Source: Branchiostoma floridae | Lineage: Eukaryota; Chordata; Leptocardii; Amphioxiformes; Branchiostomatidae | DNA length: 64,000 bases | Direction: 5' to 3' | Assembly (NCBI RefSeq): GCF_000003815.2 | Contig: NC_049992.1 | Coordinates: forward strand, 3,147,703 to 3,211,702 | Shown here: one piece after another, positions 22,001-33,059 of the stretch | How the letters are laid out: every line of letters begins with the position of its first letter | Position numbering within the stretch: position 1 is the first letter of the stretch | The notes under the pieces: generated by a model | Databases searched by the model: none | What the model was told of the DNA's origin: nothing | The model's input: the letters and a program-made list of their open reading frames with translations, nothing else | Translations under genes and position numbers: made by a program

Positions 22001-25000
22001 AATTTCACCCTCTATGGGGAAAAAGAGAAGGAAAATTTACTTTTAAAGAAGAATAGACCTACAGATCTACTTTTCTGCTTCTGTAGGAAAACAGAGGAGG
22101 AAAATGTCAAACTTTGTACAATGAAATAGAAAGGATGACATCCTATCCAGACAAAATTTTTCTGTCAGACACAGAAAAAGGTCTTGAAATATCATTAACA
22201 ACACTTGTGACAATATCAGTTTGCTTGAGTTTACTCACTCATGACTTGCTGACTTGTGCTCTCTTTTGCTCACTTGCTTACCCACTAACTCACCCAATGG
22301 CTCATTCATTCACTCACTCATTCATTCATTCACTCTCTCATTCACTCACTCATTCTCACCTTGATAAGTGTTGAAGAAAGCCTCCCGATCGTCTCTCACA
22401 TCCAGTCGGAAACTCTCGGGAAAAAAGTCTCCCATCTTCAGATGTCTATAAAACATACAAACATTCTTATGTTAGTCTCAAAATCTGCAGTAGATACAAT
22501 TGACCATGTTTTGCCGTGAATTTCTAATCTATGAAAATTTTACTACTTTGTCTTCATCTCCATACAAACATATCTATAGATATATATCCATAGTTATCTT
22601 CTTCAAGATCACCTCAGTGTCACTGACAAAAGATAGTGGATACTACCTGAAATGTCTGACTTTTTCTAAACTCATATCCAGTTGCTTGAGTATCTGCTTT
22701 TTGACATATCTTATTCCAGTATACGTAACAGTTACTGCTTTTTGACATCATATTACCTGGATATCTAACCTTTATCAACATTCCTATGCTAAGAATGGCC
22801 CAATGACCTTGAACCCACCTGCAGTAGCGCCCTTTCTTGACCTTGGCCATGACCCTCTCGTACTCACGGAGACTGTTGAGCAGGCCAATCTTAGTGGTCA
22901 GGATGGCATTGTTGGGGATTCTGTTCACCAGCTGCTCTCCTGGAAGACAAGACTCAAATCATTCATTCCTGCACTTCTGAAAAACAATTACTGTAAATGC
23001 ATTTAAGTTCACGGGGATTTAATTTCGCGGTAGCGAAAAAAGGGACTATTCGCGGTGGTTTTAAGTTCATGGTAGCACCATGCACTGTAGTCTCTTACTG
23101 CCATGGAAAAATGTTCGTGGTGGTCTTAAGTTTGCGGTGAAGTGGCCAACGAGAAAACCGTGACTATAAAACCACCGCAAACATTTCTGAATTTACAGTA
23201 TATTAGACAGCATAACAGATCAGTGCCTTTAGCCAAAATGCTATGTGGCTATGACGTATAAGGACTGCAAAATTAAAAGTTGCATATTTTAGATACACAG
23301 TCATAGGTTCATTAGGAAAAAACAAGTAGGCATCCGCATTAATTGTCTACAAATGTTAAATCATGGGTGGTTTATTTTCATATCTATTATCTTCATGGGC
23401 TTGACAGATTACAAATTAGAAATATCTGAAGTTTCAAAAAGCTTCAGTTTAACTTTATGGGCCACAGATTAGGACAGCAAGCTTCCACTCTCAGGAAGAT
23501 GGATTTTGAAGTTGACAATGATGTCCAACGATCTTGAAATAAGTCTTTAAGTTGAGGTATGCTGATCTTTTGTTTAGTCCTTACCTTCTTTGAAGCAGTA
23601 GTAGTTGATGTGGTTCTTAGTCTCGACCCACTTGAGTTTGAAGTCCTCCCTGTTCTTGTCATGGATTCTCAGCCAGCCCATCCGCACTAACAGGTCCTCT
23701 ACCCTGGAGACAAACAGGGAAAATTGACCCTGAATAAAACTTTTATAACAACTGTATAAGAAAGGAACTCAGGAACAGACAGAAGCAAAATATAGGCCTG
23801 GGTTTGATTCCCGCTGTGGGAACCAATGTCAGAAAGACAGAAACAATATCCTGGCTCCCGGGATTCGAACCTCGCGCCAAACAGGCCGCCAGATCACAAC
23901 CCCAGACACTAAACTGTTATGCCAAAGGGCTTAAAGCCAGTCAGTTTAGCAGTCATTAAACCCCATCGTTACAATTGAATATGCACTTGGTCCAATCCAA
24001 TACATGCTGAAGTTCAAAGATGGTTCTCGGAAAAAATGATTTTGGCCAGAAAAAAAAAACTTTTTTACTTTGAATCAGAGCTGTCTGGAGCTTTTACTTT
24101 TTTCCATCCCACTCATTGTTTGGGAGGCCATGTTGTTGATTTTCACTGTTGATGCTTTCGAGTTTTGCTATCCAACAACTCATACACATACACATACCTA
24201 CAAAAACTAATGAAAACACAACCTTTTTGGCAAAGGTAACGAAAGACAAACTTTTGACATAATCAGTACTCACAGGTGCCCCCCGTTCCCCCCTCCGATG
24301 TAGAAGTACGGCCCCACGTCCTTCCCACTCAGCTGGCGCAGGCTGGTCGACACCGCCGGTTTATTGGTGTATATGGTTTCATAACACCTGGGCTTTGCTC
24401 ACTCGGTGCTTTTATTTGATGCAAAGGCGTTATGACACCATATACACCTCGGGCCGGGTCATTAACCCTTAACTATAGTCAAGTCCCTAGCACTTAGTCC
24501 GTTCTCTGATTCAATACGCACACACACACACACACACATACTGATACTAACGAAAACATGTTACCCTCTTGGTGAAGGTAACAAAACACGAACTTCTGAC
24601 ATAACAAGTACTCACAGGCGCCCCCCGTTTCCCCCTCCGATGTAGAAGTACGGCCCCACGTCCTTTCCGCTCAGCCGGCGCGGGCTGGTGGCCACCGCCG
24701 GTTTCTCGCTGGAGTCGTCATCGGCCTGGGAGAACCGGCTCGGCGCTGCGCAGTCACGGCCACCATTAGACGCAGAGTCCGAACAGCTGTCGTCCGACGA
24801 GGTTTCTGATTGGACAGAAACAACAATTCATGACTTTTGTAAAGTCAATTGTATAAACCTCATACAATGTACTTTGAGCTATAGAAATGAACAGAATAGT
24901 TCTTGGTACAGAACAGTACCGGCAACCTTTAGAGTCCGAACAGCTGTCATCCGACAACATCTCTGATTGGATGGACAGTAATGACAAATTTAGTCACCCA

Positions 25001-26162
25001 TAGCAAAGCTAAAATTGTCTTTTTGCTCTTGTAGGAAGAAATATGACACAAAGTCAAGTGCTACAGGTTTGGACAAGTTTAAAAAATTCACTGACCATAA
25101 TGGGCAAATACAAATACGTGGTCATATCCACTTGTCCGGGGCAATCGGGCCAACAAGCTTATCCAACCCTGTACTGTAGTATTTGACATAGGGCTTTCAA
25201 AATTTAATATACCATCAATGATCATCATTTCCCACTGACTGTAAAGACTGATTTGACAAAGTTGTATCTGTCCGTGGTACTGAAATATATATAATTGTAA
25301 AGTTTACCTGAACTTTTAATTTTGTGTAATATGAAGTAAAAGTCCATCAGAACATAATTTCCTCTAATGAAGTCTAAACAGACATTGGAAACCTCCAGGA
25401 CCTGACTTTAAAGTCTTAAAGTAACATACCTGAGCTTGAGGAGCTGGACGTTTCCTCTTTCCCTTCGCTTCCTTCCGGTGCACACGTCACGGGGCCTTCT
25501 GACGATTGACACTCCGTTCCTGATGTCACATGACCAACGGACGACCTTCCTGTCCTTTCCAAGGTCACAGAACCAAATGTTTGCCTGTCTATCTTTCCGA
25601 AAAGTAACGCCAGAAAATCTGATAATAAACTAACGTTGCTAACACTACACTGTTTGGAGGGTTCTACTGTTCTAATACTGAAGTCATCTTCTTTCCACAA
25701 TAGTAACTGCGATAATACGTGTCCAAAGTCTACTCTATCATGGTCGGGACTGCTTTCTGTCTCACTTGCGCCCTCTGTCTGATTGTCTCGTATTGCACGC
25801 AAACATCTGGCTATGAGTTGACTTACAAAAATGTCAGAACTTTGACATAAAGCAGATGACGGCAGCAGTTCTGTATGTGTCAAAGCCCTGATATTGGAAG
25901 GCAAGTAATTTTCTGTCCATGGAATGGCATTCGATCTTCCAGTCTGGCTTCCGTAAAAACGGTCGGAATGCCAGTGTCGTATATGGAATCTACAGGAGCA
26001 TTCTGTACTGGAAACTTCTAGAGTCCTTCTGTCTAGGGCACAGAGTGCGTCTGCTTCAGCAGTGAAGCCAGATTCCCCGCTTGTGTGGCCATATCTGTAG
26101 CATGAGGCAGTTTGTACTATCGTGGGAGAGTCCTCCTGTACACATGTCTCTGCTTTCACCAT
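16028..26162 (-). CDS. TTLL10: Tubulin tyrosine ligase-like protein, TTLL10 type
   Basis: Minus strand, coding exons in order: 26162-25430, 24805-24616, 23703-23585, 22939-22819, 22445-22360, 21916-21745, 21081-20910, 19782-19642, 19236-19120, 17967-17874, 17498-17338, 16489-16028. All phases agree, giving 2568 nt and about 855 residues. Start chosen at MVKAETCV (26162-26160), the first ATG after a ttttcag acceptor at 26214. Residues 1-290 are a Ser/Thr/acidic low-complexity region. The TTL ligase fold runs about 295-650: GPYFYIGGG; the NAILTTKIGLL block; KPTGMNRGRGIFF (ATP-grasp loop); DGKKFDIRVYMLIAC; GYFDLYGIDFLLDEDMK; and EINVNPALHTNCEVL with the metal-binding E-x-N. A basic Pro/Ser/Thr-rich tail of about 200 residues follows. 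TTLL10 proteins add glycines to tubulin and other proteins (polyglycylation); human TTLL10 is reported inactive, so activity here is inferred from kept motifs. No other gene shares its strand nearby. Confidence 0.93.
16690..17337 (-). repeat. Minisatellite derived from the donor-side edge of TTLL10 exon 12
   Basis: Five to six units of about 105-140 bp. Each carries the exon 12 tail 'tgacctctggcccccgtgca-aaggtatcttggg-aggtgcaggctggggt' (16862, 16967, 17092, 17221 and the true one at 17352), separated by 'actgacctatgacctgt' sub-repeats (17 bp). On the minus strand each unit keeps the CAG-gtcagt donor of the real exon, and upstream a ttactctaaccccag sequence that looks like an acceptor. The array lies in the last intron, between exon 12 and exon 13. 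Confidence 0.85.
18000..18330. repeat. Intron duplication, about 130-bp unit, two copies and a fragment
   Basis: The block 'tggtctccat-aa-atggaagggacctg-a-accttcatactttata' followed by 'aatacacaggaaatcacaca' appears at 18022-18135 and 18152-18265, with a further fragment near 18289. It lies inside TTLL10 intron 10. Diverged tandem copies, no coding signal. Confidence 0.7.
20050..20570 (-). repeat. 31-bp minisatellite of splice-donor units, about 14 copies
   Basis: Unit on the plus strand is ctgtaagaacgtacctgatt followed by ggttcagtgct (31 bp), repeated from about 20150 to 20570, with a diverged start near 20060. On the minus strand each unit reads ...ACCAATCAG-gtacgttcttacag..., that is, the last nine bases of TTLL10 exon 8 (ACCAATCAG), its donor, and an acceptor-like cttacag only 14 bases later. 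The array is therefore an expansion of the exon 8/intron 8 boundary. Confidence 0.9.
20567..20676 (-). pseudogene. Partial copy 1 of TTLL10 exon 8 (donor side)
   Basis: About 100 nt matching the 3' part of exon 8 (20910-21081) with few changes, including the donor gtacgg. It encodes TNPYVVMYHPGYVRLCVQDY-like residues. It starts abruptly after 'gggttggtgca' and lacks the exon 5' half and any acceptor. Confidence 0.85.
20749..20866 (-). pseudogene. Partial copy 2 of TTLL10 exon 8 (donor side)
   Basis: Same segment again, extended slightly further into the exon (through 'ggcgatcagcatgta', LIACTNP). It keeps a donor-like gtacgg. It is closer to copy 1 than either is to the true exon 8, so these two shared a later duplication. 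Confidence 0.85.
21142..21218. repeat. Perfect 32-bp hairpin in TTLL10 intron 7
   Basis: Arms 21142-21173 and 21187-21218 are exact reverse complements around a 13-base spacer. Part of the left arm (tactacaaattttc) is also repeated directly just upstream at 21131. Most likely a recent foldback element; perfect pairing argues against an old conserved RNA. Confidence 0.8.
21968..22016 (-). pseudogene. Partial copy of TTLL10 exon 7 (acceptor side)
   Basis: Minus strand: ccccatag acceptor, then AGGGTGAAATTTGGATCTGT and further exon 7 sequence (EGE.WICKPT) with a 3-base insertion and a change that breaks the frame. It sits just upstream of the true exon 7 at 21745-21916. A third, more decayed trace may be at 22045-22085. 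Confidence 0.75.
22250..22355. repeat. Tetranucleotide microsatellite abutting the TTLL10 exon 6 donor
   Basis: Impure (cattcact/ctcattca)n directly next to the donor of exon 6, whose intron begins gtgagaatgagtgagtgaat. The repeat looks seeded by the donor sequence itself. Confidence 0.75.
22989..23203. mobile_element. Small TIR element, 'ttcgcggtggtttta' family, complete copy
   Basis: Ends tactgtaaatgcattta and its near complement aatttacagta at 23193-23203, with inner inverted blocks ttcgcggtggttttaag and taaaaccaccgcaaac. 215 bp, no coding capacity. Lies in TTLL10 intron 4. Related to 2598-2700. Confidence 0.75.
23850..23945 (-). mobile_element. tRNA-derived SINE head
   Basis: Minus strand: an A-box-like TGGCATAACAGT, then a B-box GGTTCGAATCC within a T-arm GAGGTTCGAATCCCGGG. 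The T stem is imperfect and no acceptor stem forms, so this is a SINE relic rather than a tRNA gene. Inside TTLL10 intron 3. Confidence 0.55.
24276..24362 (-). pseudogene. Partial copy of TTLL10 exon 3 (donor side)
   Basis: About 85 nt matching the second half of exon 3 (24616-24805), encoding GKDVGPYFYIGGGNGG and ending in the same gtgagt donor with the same downstream intron bases (tact...cataa). The exon 5' half is replaced by unrelated sequence from about 24363. Confidence 0.88.
24927..24978 (-). pseudogene. Partial copy of TTLL10 exon 3 (acceptor side)
   Basis: Minus strand: a tccaatcag acceptor followed by a near copy of the first 30 nt of exon 3 (SDDSCSDS), then unrelated sequence. 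It sits 5' of the true exon in intron 2, so a complete exon is bracketed by a copy of each of its two ends. Confidence 0.8.
25065..25171. mobile_element. Short TIR element related to the 11452 copy
   Basis: Ends caggtttggacaagttt and aagcttatccaaccctg, with the interior containing cttgtccggg and atgggcaaat. 107 bp. No clear target duplication. Confidence 0.55.
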
Positions 26163-26213
26163 TGTGATGGTCAAGTTATGGGTCTCAGGCTATCCAATCT
26201 CTTCAGCCAGAAG

Positions 26214-27265
26214 CTGAAAAAACAAAACATGAAAGGGCACAATATTTTCAATGGCAAAAGGTCTATCTAAGACAGGGCTGAAAATTTTTCAAATTTTGGT
26301 ACAAAAAATTGAGATTCATATTTAATGAACCTGAACAGCCACCTGTAAAAGTACCATCAAGTAATGATACGTGTCTTTATTCAATTCCTGTACAGTGATG
26401 TATTCTAGCTTGTCAGGTTTTAGCTTGCACTAATAAGGATGGACCATATATACTGACTGTCTTGAAGTTGACAACTTACAACGAGCAATGATTGACAGGG
26501 ATGCATGGGCTGCGCGACCGGATGGACTCGACTTAAGCAAGTCTGAACCCCACCAACATAGTGTTCCTTCATCACTTTCCTTATCTCATCTTATCTCATC
26601 ATCTTCATCCTTGTACCAATCATCTACATCCCCTCCTCCTCAGCAATGCCACATGGACCATGATGACTGTTTGAACCCCACCAACATCATTACCAGACAG
26701 TATCAGTTTTCATTCATCAGTATCCCCATCTTATATCATCATCATCATCATCATCATCATCATCTACATCCTAGTACCAATCATCTCCATCCCCTCCTCC
26801 TCAGCAATGCCACATGGACCATGACTCTCTGAACCCCACCAACATTATTATCAAACAGTATTAGTGTTCCTACATCACTGTGCCCATCTCATATCATCAT
26901 CTTCATCCTAGTACCAATCATCTCCATCCCCTCCTCCTCAGCAATGCCACATGGACCATGATGACTGTTTGAACCCCACCAACATCATTACCAGACAGTA
27001 TTAGTATTCCTTTCAAAAACTAAATGCTGCCTGGTAAGATGTTGCCGAGATCCCAAACTGTGCGGCATTGCTTGGTGTTGACTAGGAGGGGTGATGGTGT
27101 GTTTCATCATTACCATCATCACCTTTGCTATCATCATCAACATGATGTGTGTTTCATCATCATCATCATCATCATCATCACTATCATCATCATCATCATC
27201 ATCCACATCATGTTTTTTTGAAAATCACATTGGTGTACACAGGAGTTGAATGACAGAGCAAATAC
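26214..27265. repeat. Minisatellite (131-157-bp unit, about 3.5 copies) followed by (atc)n
   Basis: Units begin 'gaaccccaccaaca' at 26543, 26674, 26831 and 26971 and contain 'cccctcctcctcagcaatgc' and 'cacatggaccatga'. Within and after the array are (atc)n runs (26737-26764, 27100-27205). 26214-26540 is TTLL10 upstream DNA with no recognised promoter element. Confidence 0.8.
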
Positions 27266-27270
27266 ACTAG

Positions 27271-27620
27271 CAGGGCTCGAAATTCATTTTTGGGATTAGG
27301 TGCACTGGTGCACCCAGCTTAAAAAATTGGGTGCACCAAAAAAAATTTGGGTGCACCACTTAAATTTAAGTAATAACCTAATAATAAAACTTAGTTGCAA
27401 GCTATCAAATTCTTAAACAAGTACCATGACAGACATTTTTATCATCTTTCTAACTTAGATGTCACGAATATGATGTATATTAGTATACTTTGATATCTTT
27501 ACATACATAAACCTAAGAAATTATTTGGGTGCACCCTGTGCACCCACAAAAAATAATTGGGTGCACAGCTCCAATTTTGGGTGCACCTGGGTGCACATGC
27601 ACATAGTATTCCGAGCCCTG
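27271..27620. mobile_element. TIR element 'cagggctcgaaat', interior with gggtgcacc repeats
   Basis: Ends cagggctcgaaattc and attccgagccctg; a 5-bp direct repeat actag flanks both (27266-27270, 27621-27625). Both subterminal regions are packed with gggtgcac/gtgcaccc. 350 bp, no coding capacity. Confidence 0.85.
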
Positions 27621-27859
27621 ACTAGGGATAGGCAACTGTCCTCCATTCCAAAGAATTTGGAGATTTAGACAAATTAAAGAATGTAATTCTAAAGATAAAA
27701 TGTAGTATTTTATAATTAAGTCTTCTTGAGTAGTGAAATTGCTGTCAGATTGGTCACAGCTGAATGAAGACTGTGACCACATGTGACCTAATAGTAATAG
27801 CAGCCCTGGTCAATCTGAATTTCTCTACACACACCCTCTCTCTTCACACACCCTCTCTC

Positions 27860-28098
27860 TGTCACACACGCACATGGACATACACACACACACACAAGGA
27901 CACACACACACATGCACATGGATACACACACACACACATGGACACACACACACGCATAATATGGATACACACACACACACACATGGACATACACACACAG
28001 ACAAGGACACACACACACACGCACATGGATACACACACACACACATGGACACACACACACGCATATGGATACACACACACACACACACACACACACAA
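27860..28098. repeat. (CA)n-rich compound microsatellite
   Basis: Alternating (ac)n with 'atggacac' and 'atggatac' interruptions in a higher-order unit of about 30-60 bp. The open frames it creates on both strands are artefacts of base composition. Confidence 0.95.
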
Positions 28099-28099
28099 A

Positions 28100-29780
28100 T
28101 AATACACCCCTTGACACAGCCTGCTTTACATGTAGGTGAGAAACACGATGGCTTCCATCTACTGGATCTGCACGTCACATTACCAAATCATCATGACACA
28201 TATACATTAAGTTCTCTCTACTCGACCAAGCTATTTGGCACAGTGAAGTTTTCTGCCAATAACCATTTATGACTAATTCAAACTTTGCCCTATTCTATTA
28301 CCTTTAGTATTAGATTTAGAGAAGTCATTGCTGTAAACTTGCAATTTGGCAAGCCTTGTTGTAAGACAAGTGTTGACATTCTGTATTATTCATATTCATA
28401 TATTCATATAGTAGGAAACAGAAATGAAGTATTTTAAGCCTTACATTATTCAAGTTTACCAACAAACTGGCAGGTTGAAGTGATGTTATCTCGTCAGTGA
28501 CACAAAATGTAACTCTGGACTGTTTCCAGGACCTGTTCCTCTGTCTCTAGGTATCAGTTGGGACAGAAAAAATAAGGTGAGCTTCCAAACGATGAGTGGG
28601 GCGGAAATGAGTTCAAAGCTGGAGTCGGCCCTGATGTACAGTACTGTAAATGTTAACATTCGTCACAACTGTAACCTACAGGGACAAACCAACCTCAGTC
28701 CAGCCTAGAATAGAAAATAACAAGAAACTGTGATGCACAGCCATGACAACAATTAAGGTACTTACTGTTAGGGTATTATAAAGAACCCATGGCCAGATTC
28801 TGGGCTCAATTATTCAAAAATCATCCTTCCTTTTCTTTCTATAGAGCTCAAATATTAAATAGTCTCCAGTAGTAAGAGCTTCATTTTCATTATTCAAGCA
28901 GCCTTTTTGGTAGATTGCTGAAAATAACACCTGAAGTTTAATCAGGCCCCAGGTGTGACCAGGTGTTTGATGTAATGTAACCCGCTACAGCTGTGTAACT
29001 GTGGGGCCTGTGTGTTACACAATAAGGTCATTACTGATTAAAAAGCACTTGTCTCTTGTGGTACCTGTATAGTAATTATGCCTGCATTTCCCTATACTTT
29101 TAATAGAGGGCACTATTAGGCAAAGTTTTACCTTTGATGTGCTGCAGTATGAATGGTAAAGAATTTGTTTTAACTGGATATTTTCTAAATCTCTTTGGGT
29201 AATCATCCTTTTATCCGTTCTTTTAAGAAAGATTTAATATAGATATTTGACTTAACAAGCTAAACATCAATAATCTAAAACCCTTGTTACAAGCCAACAG
29301 CTAAAGCCATACTGAGGCAAGGCAAATCTACAATTTATAAATTGATATGTTTATGGTTTAAGCTTTTGGCTTTATATGTAAACTTTCCGCTTGCTCTAAA
29401 GAATTTGCTACTCTCTGTTCGATAGATAAATTCAACTACATTCTGGGAGGCGACAACCCTCACTGTGTACAAGTAGGCAAATATACCCACGAATGCTTAT
29501 ACCGTAGAACCAATGACAATTTTGCTAGACCCAATATTATGTTGATTTATTCAGAACTGTAGATATCCAAATATGTCTGTTTAGTTGTACTGTAAGTAGT
29601 TGTTATAGACCTTTCAAAAGTCGCTGTACAGGACAACTGTAGCCCTGATCCTTTTTATATACTATAGCTAGCCTACTGTAAGTTATAATTAGACTACACC
29701 ATGATATAGCACTCAATTGAACGTTGAAGTACTTCTGTCCTGTTGGACAGGTCCGTTGTATATGTGCGGAGTCCCGTCAT
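28100..29780. other. No gene recognised
   Basis: AT-rich intergenic DNA upstream of TTLL10. No conserved exon, RNA gene or clear element seen. Confidence 0.5.
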
Positions 29781-29789
29781 CATTACCAG

Positions 29790-30065
29790 ACAGTGTTAGA
29801 TCCCAGAACCATCTAAACCTGCCAGGTAAGATGACACAACTCCGCCATGTTAGATCTCAGAACCGTCTAAACCTGCCAGGTAAGATGGCACAACTCCGCC
29901 ATGTTAGATCTCAGAACCGTCTAAACCTGCCAGGTAAGATGGCACAACTCCGCCATGTTAGATCCCAGAACCATCTAAACCTGCCAGGTAAGATGACACA
30001 ACTCCGCCATGTTAGATCCCAGAACCGTCTAAACCTGCCAGGTAAGATGGCACAACTCCGCCAGT
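29790..30065 (+). repeat. 54-bp minisatellite, 5 copies, each with a donor-like site
   Basis: Unit of 54 bp = 18 codons, so the array is open in frame (repeating RSQNRLNLPGKMAQLRHV), which is a by-product of the period. Each unit contains ctgccag-gtaagatg, a strong splice-donor match. The sequence just before it, 'catcattaccagacagt', recurs at 26690, 26985 and 32519 followed by similar 'ctgcc-(a/t)ggtaagatg' blocks, so the unit derives from a dispersed repeat. Confidence 0.85.
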
Positions 30066-30069
30066 CAGC

Positions 30070-31005
30070 AATTTGTCTCACCTTTTCCTACTCAACAATG
30101 TCTACATTCTGAGCCTAGAATTTTAGTTTAAAATTCTAACTTAAAAAGGTATTCTACTCATATTAGCACTATCTAACTACTACGATATTCAGTTTTTCAC
30201 TGAGCTGTCACTCAATTATTGACTTGTCGTTTAGCCAGCACATTTTTACACTTATTCAATGATGTAATGTTACATTTTTTTTATTGTTATAAATTTGTAA
30301 ATGTCTGTGTATTGTCATTATCAAATGTTACTCATAATATTATGTGCCTTTATGACACGTGGTGATTTTTTTGCTGAATATTCACTGAACATGACAGATC
30401 AAAATTGTCATACACTTTAAGTTACTGATATCTTAATATATTTCAAATATGGCAGCTTTCAAACTGAATATTTTAGGAAAAATCTTTTCAAGTTCGAACA
30501 TACCAAAGTTGATGATATCTATTTTTAGATTAAGATTAACTATAACTAGTATAAGGATACACTTAAGGTTAATTCTTTCTACTCTAATTTTTTCTGAATT
30601 GATCGATCCATTCATTAAATTTATCCCAGGATGCTTGTTTCTTTTTTATTTCTATTCTCGTTATTTTTACCCGAGTTTCTTTAAAAAAAATATGACACCC
30701 TTGAAATTAAATTAGAGAGGCCTGGTGATATTCACTTCAACGGGCCAAACTGACAACTGTAACCACATTAATGTCGTGTTAAACACAGAGACAAGTGACT
30801 CACAATGTATTGAATTAATGAAAAGGTCGGGTCAAACATGAAGGTCGCGCAGAGCTGAGTCATGTTAGCGTTGTTTTTTGTTTCACAGGGCGGGGTGTGG
30901 TAGGCGTGGGAGGGGGGTGACAGTAGGCCGTGACAAACCTATTCTTATCAGTGGATAATGAGATAAAAGGGTCTAATAAGCACAGTGTAGTTAGAAACCA
31001 CAATT
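30070..31005. other. No gene recognised
   Basis: AT-rich intergenic DNA with no supported feature. Confidence 0.5.
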
Positions 31006-31346
31006 CAGGGCTCGAAATACTTTTTCCTGCATACCTGCACAGTTGCAGGTATATATATGAAACCTACCTGCACCAGACAAATTTTACCTGCACCACTCTG
31101 AATTCAGGAAGTATGGATCGTATCAAATTGTTCAGGAACCATTGCTATTTTTTCTTTCATACTTTATAGGTGGTAAGAGTCAATGCAGCTAATAACAATC
31201 CATATACACCTACATCATAGGACATTTATGTATAAAACCCAGTACATGGACTAGTGCAGGTTAGGTGCAGGTAGACACCAGAAATATAACACAGCTCCAA
31301 TATTACCTGCACTAACCTGCATATGCAGGTGGTATTTCAAGCCCTG
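31006..31346. mobile_element. TIR element 'cagggctcgaaat', acctgcac interior (copy 2)
   Basis: Ends cagggctcgaaatac and gtatttcaagccctg; interior repeats of acctgcac and 'cagtacatgga'. Opposite orientation to the copy at 15592. No clear target duplication. Confidence 0.8.
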
Positions 31347-31419
31347 CCTTCAGATGTTTTTTTCAGATAGCATTTCTCTGACTGGCTAGACTTTCAATTT
31401 ACAGTTTACTTTGTTACTG

Positions 31420-32682
31420 ATGTTGAACTTGGCCTTATGTCAAGAATCTGAATCTTACATAAAATGAAATCCATGGGGACAGACTGGAGTGTGGGAGCTA
31501 GTTGTTTCAACTTTTCGACATTGTAGATTTCTTCGTCTGGAATCTGTGGATTTTAAGGCACAATGGTGAATATCAAACCACGATGTAATGCCAAAAAGGA
31601 CTTGCTCAAAGCAACTGGATATGATTTTAGAAACGGTCAGACGTTTCAACTAGCATCCGCTAGTTTTCTTCAGTGACACTGAAGAGATCTTGTTAGAGAG
31701 GGTTTTTATATCCTATCTGTGATCTGACTACTAGTAGTCATGTAAAAGAGATCTAGTTGAAGAACAGGTTTATCCTAACTACGAATTAATATGCAAAAAG
31801 GGCAGATGTAACAGTTTCTTGTTCTGTGAGCTGGGATGCGTGCCAAACTGATGTCTTAAACTTTAAACAAGATTTATTTCTGGACCAAGCTGCACTCACT
31901 TAGAGTAAACTTAGGCATCTGTCAGGACCAGGTCTCTTGTGTGGTTGGTGAGATTTTATGTCTTGGTCTGGTTGGGCTGCCATATACAGTATTAAGTAAC
32001 TGGGAAATCAGTCAAAAACAATGTCTTAAGTTTCATAAGGAGATTTCTTGGCTTGTCTTAAAAGTTGGGCACCAAACTTATTCCACTAGTATTGTAGTAA
32101 CTGAAATTGTTGCAATATACCGTATATGTGTAGTATTAGACTGTATCTTTTGTTGTATATACATTGCCATACACTGTCACTGATGCAATTGTTGCGCAAT
32201 AAACCATCTATCTATCTATCTATCAAAAAACACCTTATGTTTAAAAAAAAGGTTCTCTTACTAACTGGGATACAAGTCAAAATAATGTCTTAAGTGTGGA
32301 ATGTATGGCTTGTCTTATTAGAGTACCAAACCTGGTCATACGTTTTTGAAAAGATTCCTTCAAATGGTGGGAATCTTAAGGCAGTGAAAGAGTAACCACA
32401 GGTGAAAATACTGTATCAGACTATGAACCAAAGCTAATAACTTAAGACAATTTTCTTAAGATGGCTGGTGTTTAAGACTCCTTAAGACAATTGTGGACTG
32501 TGAGGAAACTTGACTGGCATCATTACCAGGCAGTATTTGAATATGGAAACACATCGAATGCTGCCAAGTAAGATGTCAGGAATCAAGCTAACATGTCCTT
32601 CTGTGGAACCAGAACGTCCTGGTACTTATTAAGTACTACAGCATTTCTGAGGTAAAGTGGGGAATTGAAATTTACTATGAAT
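31420..32682. other. Intergenic; includes a retroelement 3' tail at about 32100-32225
   Basis: 32130-32225 reads 'ttgttgtatatacattgcca...atgcaattgttgcgcaataaa' followed by (tatc)n. This resembles the tails at 48036-48125 (inverted) and 49370-49460 and looks like the 3' end of a non-LTR element. 31610-31670 carries 'gcaactggatatgattttag', part of a dispersed family. Confidence 0.5.
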
Positions 32683-33014
32683 CAGGGCTAGAGATACTTT
32701 TTTCTGCATACCTGCACTGGTGCAGGTAACATTGAAAATTACCTGCACCAGACAAATTTTACCTGCACAACTCTGAACTTAAGAATTATGAATCATGCTA
32801 AAGTTGTTCAGGAACCATGCATCACTATTTTTTCTTTCATACTTTATCAATGCAGCTCATAAGAATCCATACACACCTACATCATAGAAAATTTATGTAT
32901 AAAACCCAGTACATAGACTAGTGCAGGTTAGGTGCAGGTAGACATCAGAAATACCTGCACAGCTCCAACTTTACCTGCATTAACGTGCATATGCAGGTGG
33001 TATTTCGAGCCCTG
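32683..33014. mobile_element. TIR element 'cagggct', acctgcac interior (copy 3)
   Basis: Ends cagggctagagatac and gtatttcgagccctg; a 5-bp direct repeat tgaat flanks both ends (32678-32682, 33015-33019). Interior shared with the copies at 15592 and 31006. Confidence 0.85.
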
Positions 33015-33059
33015 TGAATATATATTCTTAATCATTGTTAATTATGTTTCACAACTAAT

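Noticed and set aside
26162-26174. Upstream in-frame extension of TTLL10 by four codons
   Set aside because: The upstream codon is TTG, not ATG; the first ATG in frame is at 26162 (MVKAETCV).
27100-27210. Poly-His/poly-Asp coding region
   Set aside because: Pure (ATC)n microsatellite.
27764-28178. Several overlapping open frames rich in His/Thr or Cys/Val
   Set aside because: They are translations of a CA microsatellite.
29717-30112. 131-codon open frame with 18-residue repeats
   Set aside because: The frame stays open only because the 54-bp repeat period is a multiple of three; no signal peptide, splice context or family resemblance.
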